A stretch of 64,000 nucleotides of DNA from Girardinichthys multiradiatus (Eukaryota; Chordata; Actinopteri; Cyprinodontiformes; Goodeidae), in NCBI RefSeq assembly GCF_021462225.1, contig NC_061803.1:37222174-37286173 (forward strand). The letters are read 5' to 3'. The notes below the pieces were generated by a model. That model was not told the origin of the DNA and searched no databases. It saw only the letters and a list, made by a program, of their open reading frames with translations. Shown in pieces: positions 63,815 through 64,000 of this stretch (position 1 is its first letter; each line of letters starts with the position of its first letter). The position numbers and the translations under genes are program-made.

Positions 63815-64000
63815 TTTGTGGGGTGCCTTGAGACGACATTGTTGTAAATAAGCGCCATTTAACAAAATAATCTGAACTGAAACTATCTCTGTAGTTATGC
63901 TGCTATAGGCTTAGGCTGCTGGAGGACATAATGAGCACTTTCACCCTCTTCGCTACATTCTCACACTACTCTCCAATTTTGCAATATTTGCTGTTATTTC
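63815..64000 (+). repeat. L2-like tail followed by start of repeat R1
   Basis: GGTGCCTTGAGACGACATTG (tail) and, from 63884, CTATCTCTGTAGTTATGCTG as at 13422. The R1 copy is cut by the window end. Confidence 0.7.

Overview
The window is from a teleost fish genome. The one host gene is split into many short exons with GT-AG introns, and the rest is packed with fish-type transposons: Tc1/mariner, hAT-like MITEs, tRNA-derived SINEs, L2-like LINE fragments, a DIRS element and an endogenous retrovirus. The exact species cannot be read from the sequence. The repeat families suggest a percomorph, but that is inference.

The host gene is tmem94 (KIAA0195), a multi-pass ER membrane protein related to P-type ATPases. 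It is on the minus strand, with 29 coding exons from 50232 down to 668. All 29 exon phases agree with each other and sum to 3980 nt (about 1326 codons). The extreme N-terminus (first coding exon) was not found in the window. The last coding exon lies off the left edge. One intron (between 1355 and 1224) appears to be GC-AG.

Layout from left to right: 1-3816 holds the last nine exons. 3817-16492 is a large intron that contains a class I (gamma/epsilon-like) provirus, 5690-13400, lying antisense to the gene. The provirus is inserted in a dispersed repeat, with a 4-bp GTGG duplication. Its two LTRs are almost identical, yet gag is nearly absent, pol has many frame breaks and env has one in-frame stop. 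The same intron also holds a SINE, a MITE and a hAT remnant. 16493-50232 holds the other 20 exons, with Tc1 elements (35434-37045, 37460-38719, 42471-44038, 47238-48503), a GC-rich retroposon split by a Tc1 (41998-45691), a LINE split by a Tc1 and a SINE (46985-49230), and large microsatellites. 50233-64000 lies upstream of the exons found: a chimeric Tc1-like element (50248-52013), a decayed DIRS retrotransposon (52060-55260), a 561-bp MITE (61684-62244), a further Tc1 copy (62433-63695) and several kilobases with nothing recognisable.

The mobile elements are not a cooperating system. They are independent, often nested insertions in the introns and 5' flank of tmem94. I found no convincing new gene system. 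The best candidates for follow-up are the gag-less provirus, the unclassified retroposon at 41998-45691, the 561-bp MITE, and the insertions lying very close to tmem94 splice sites.
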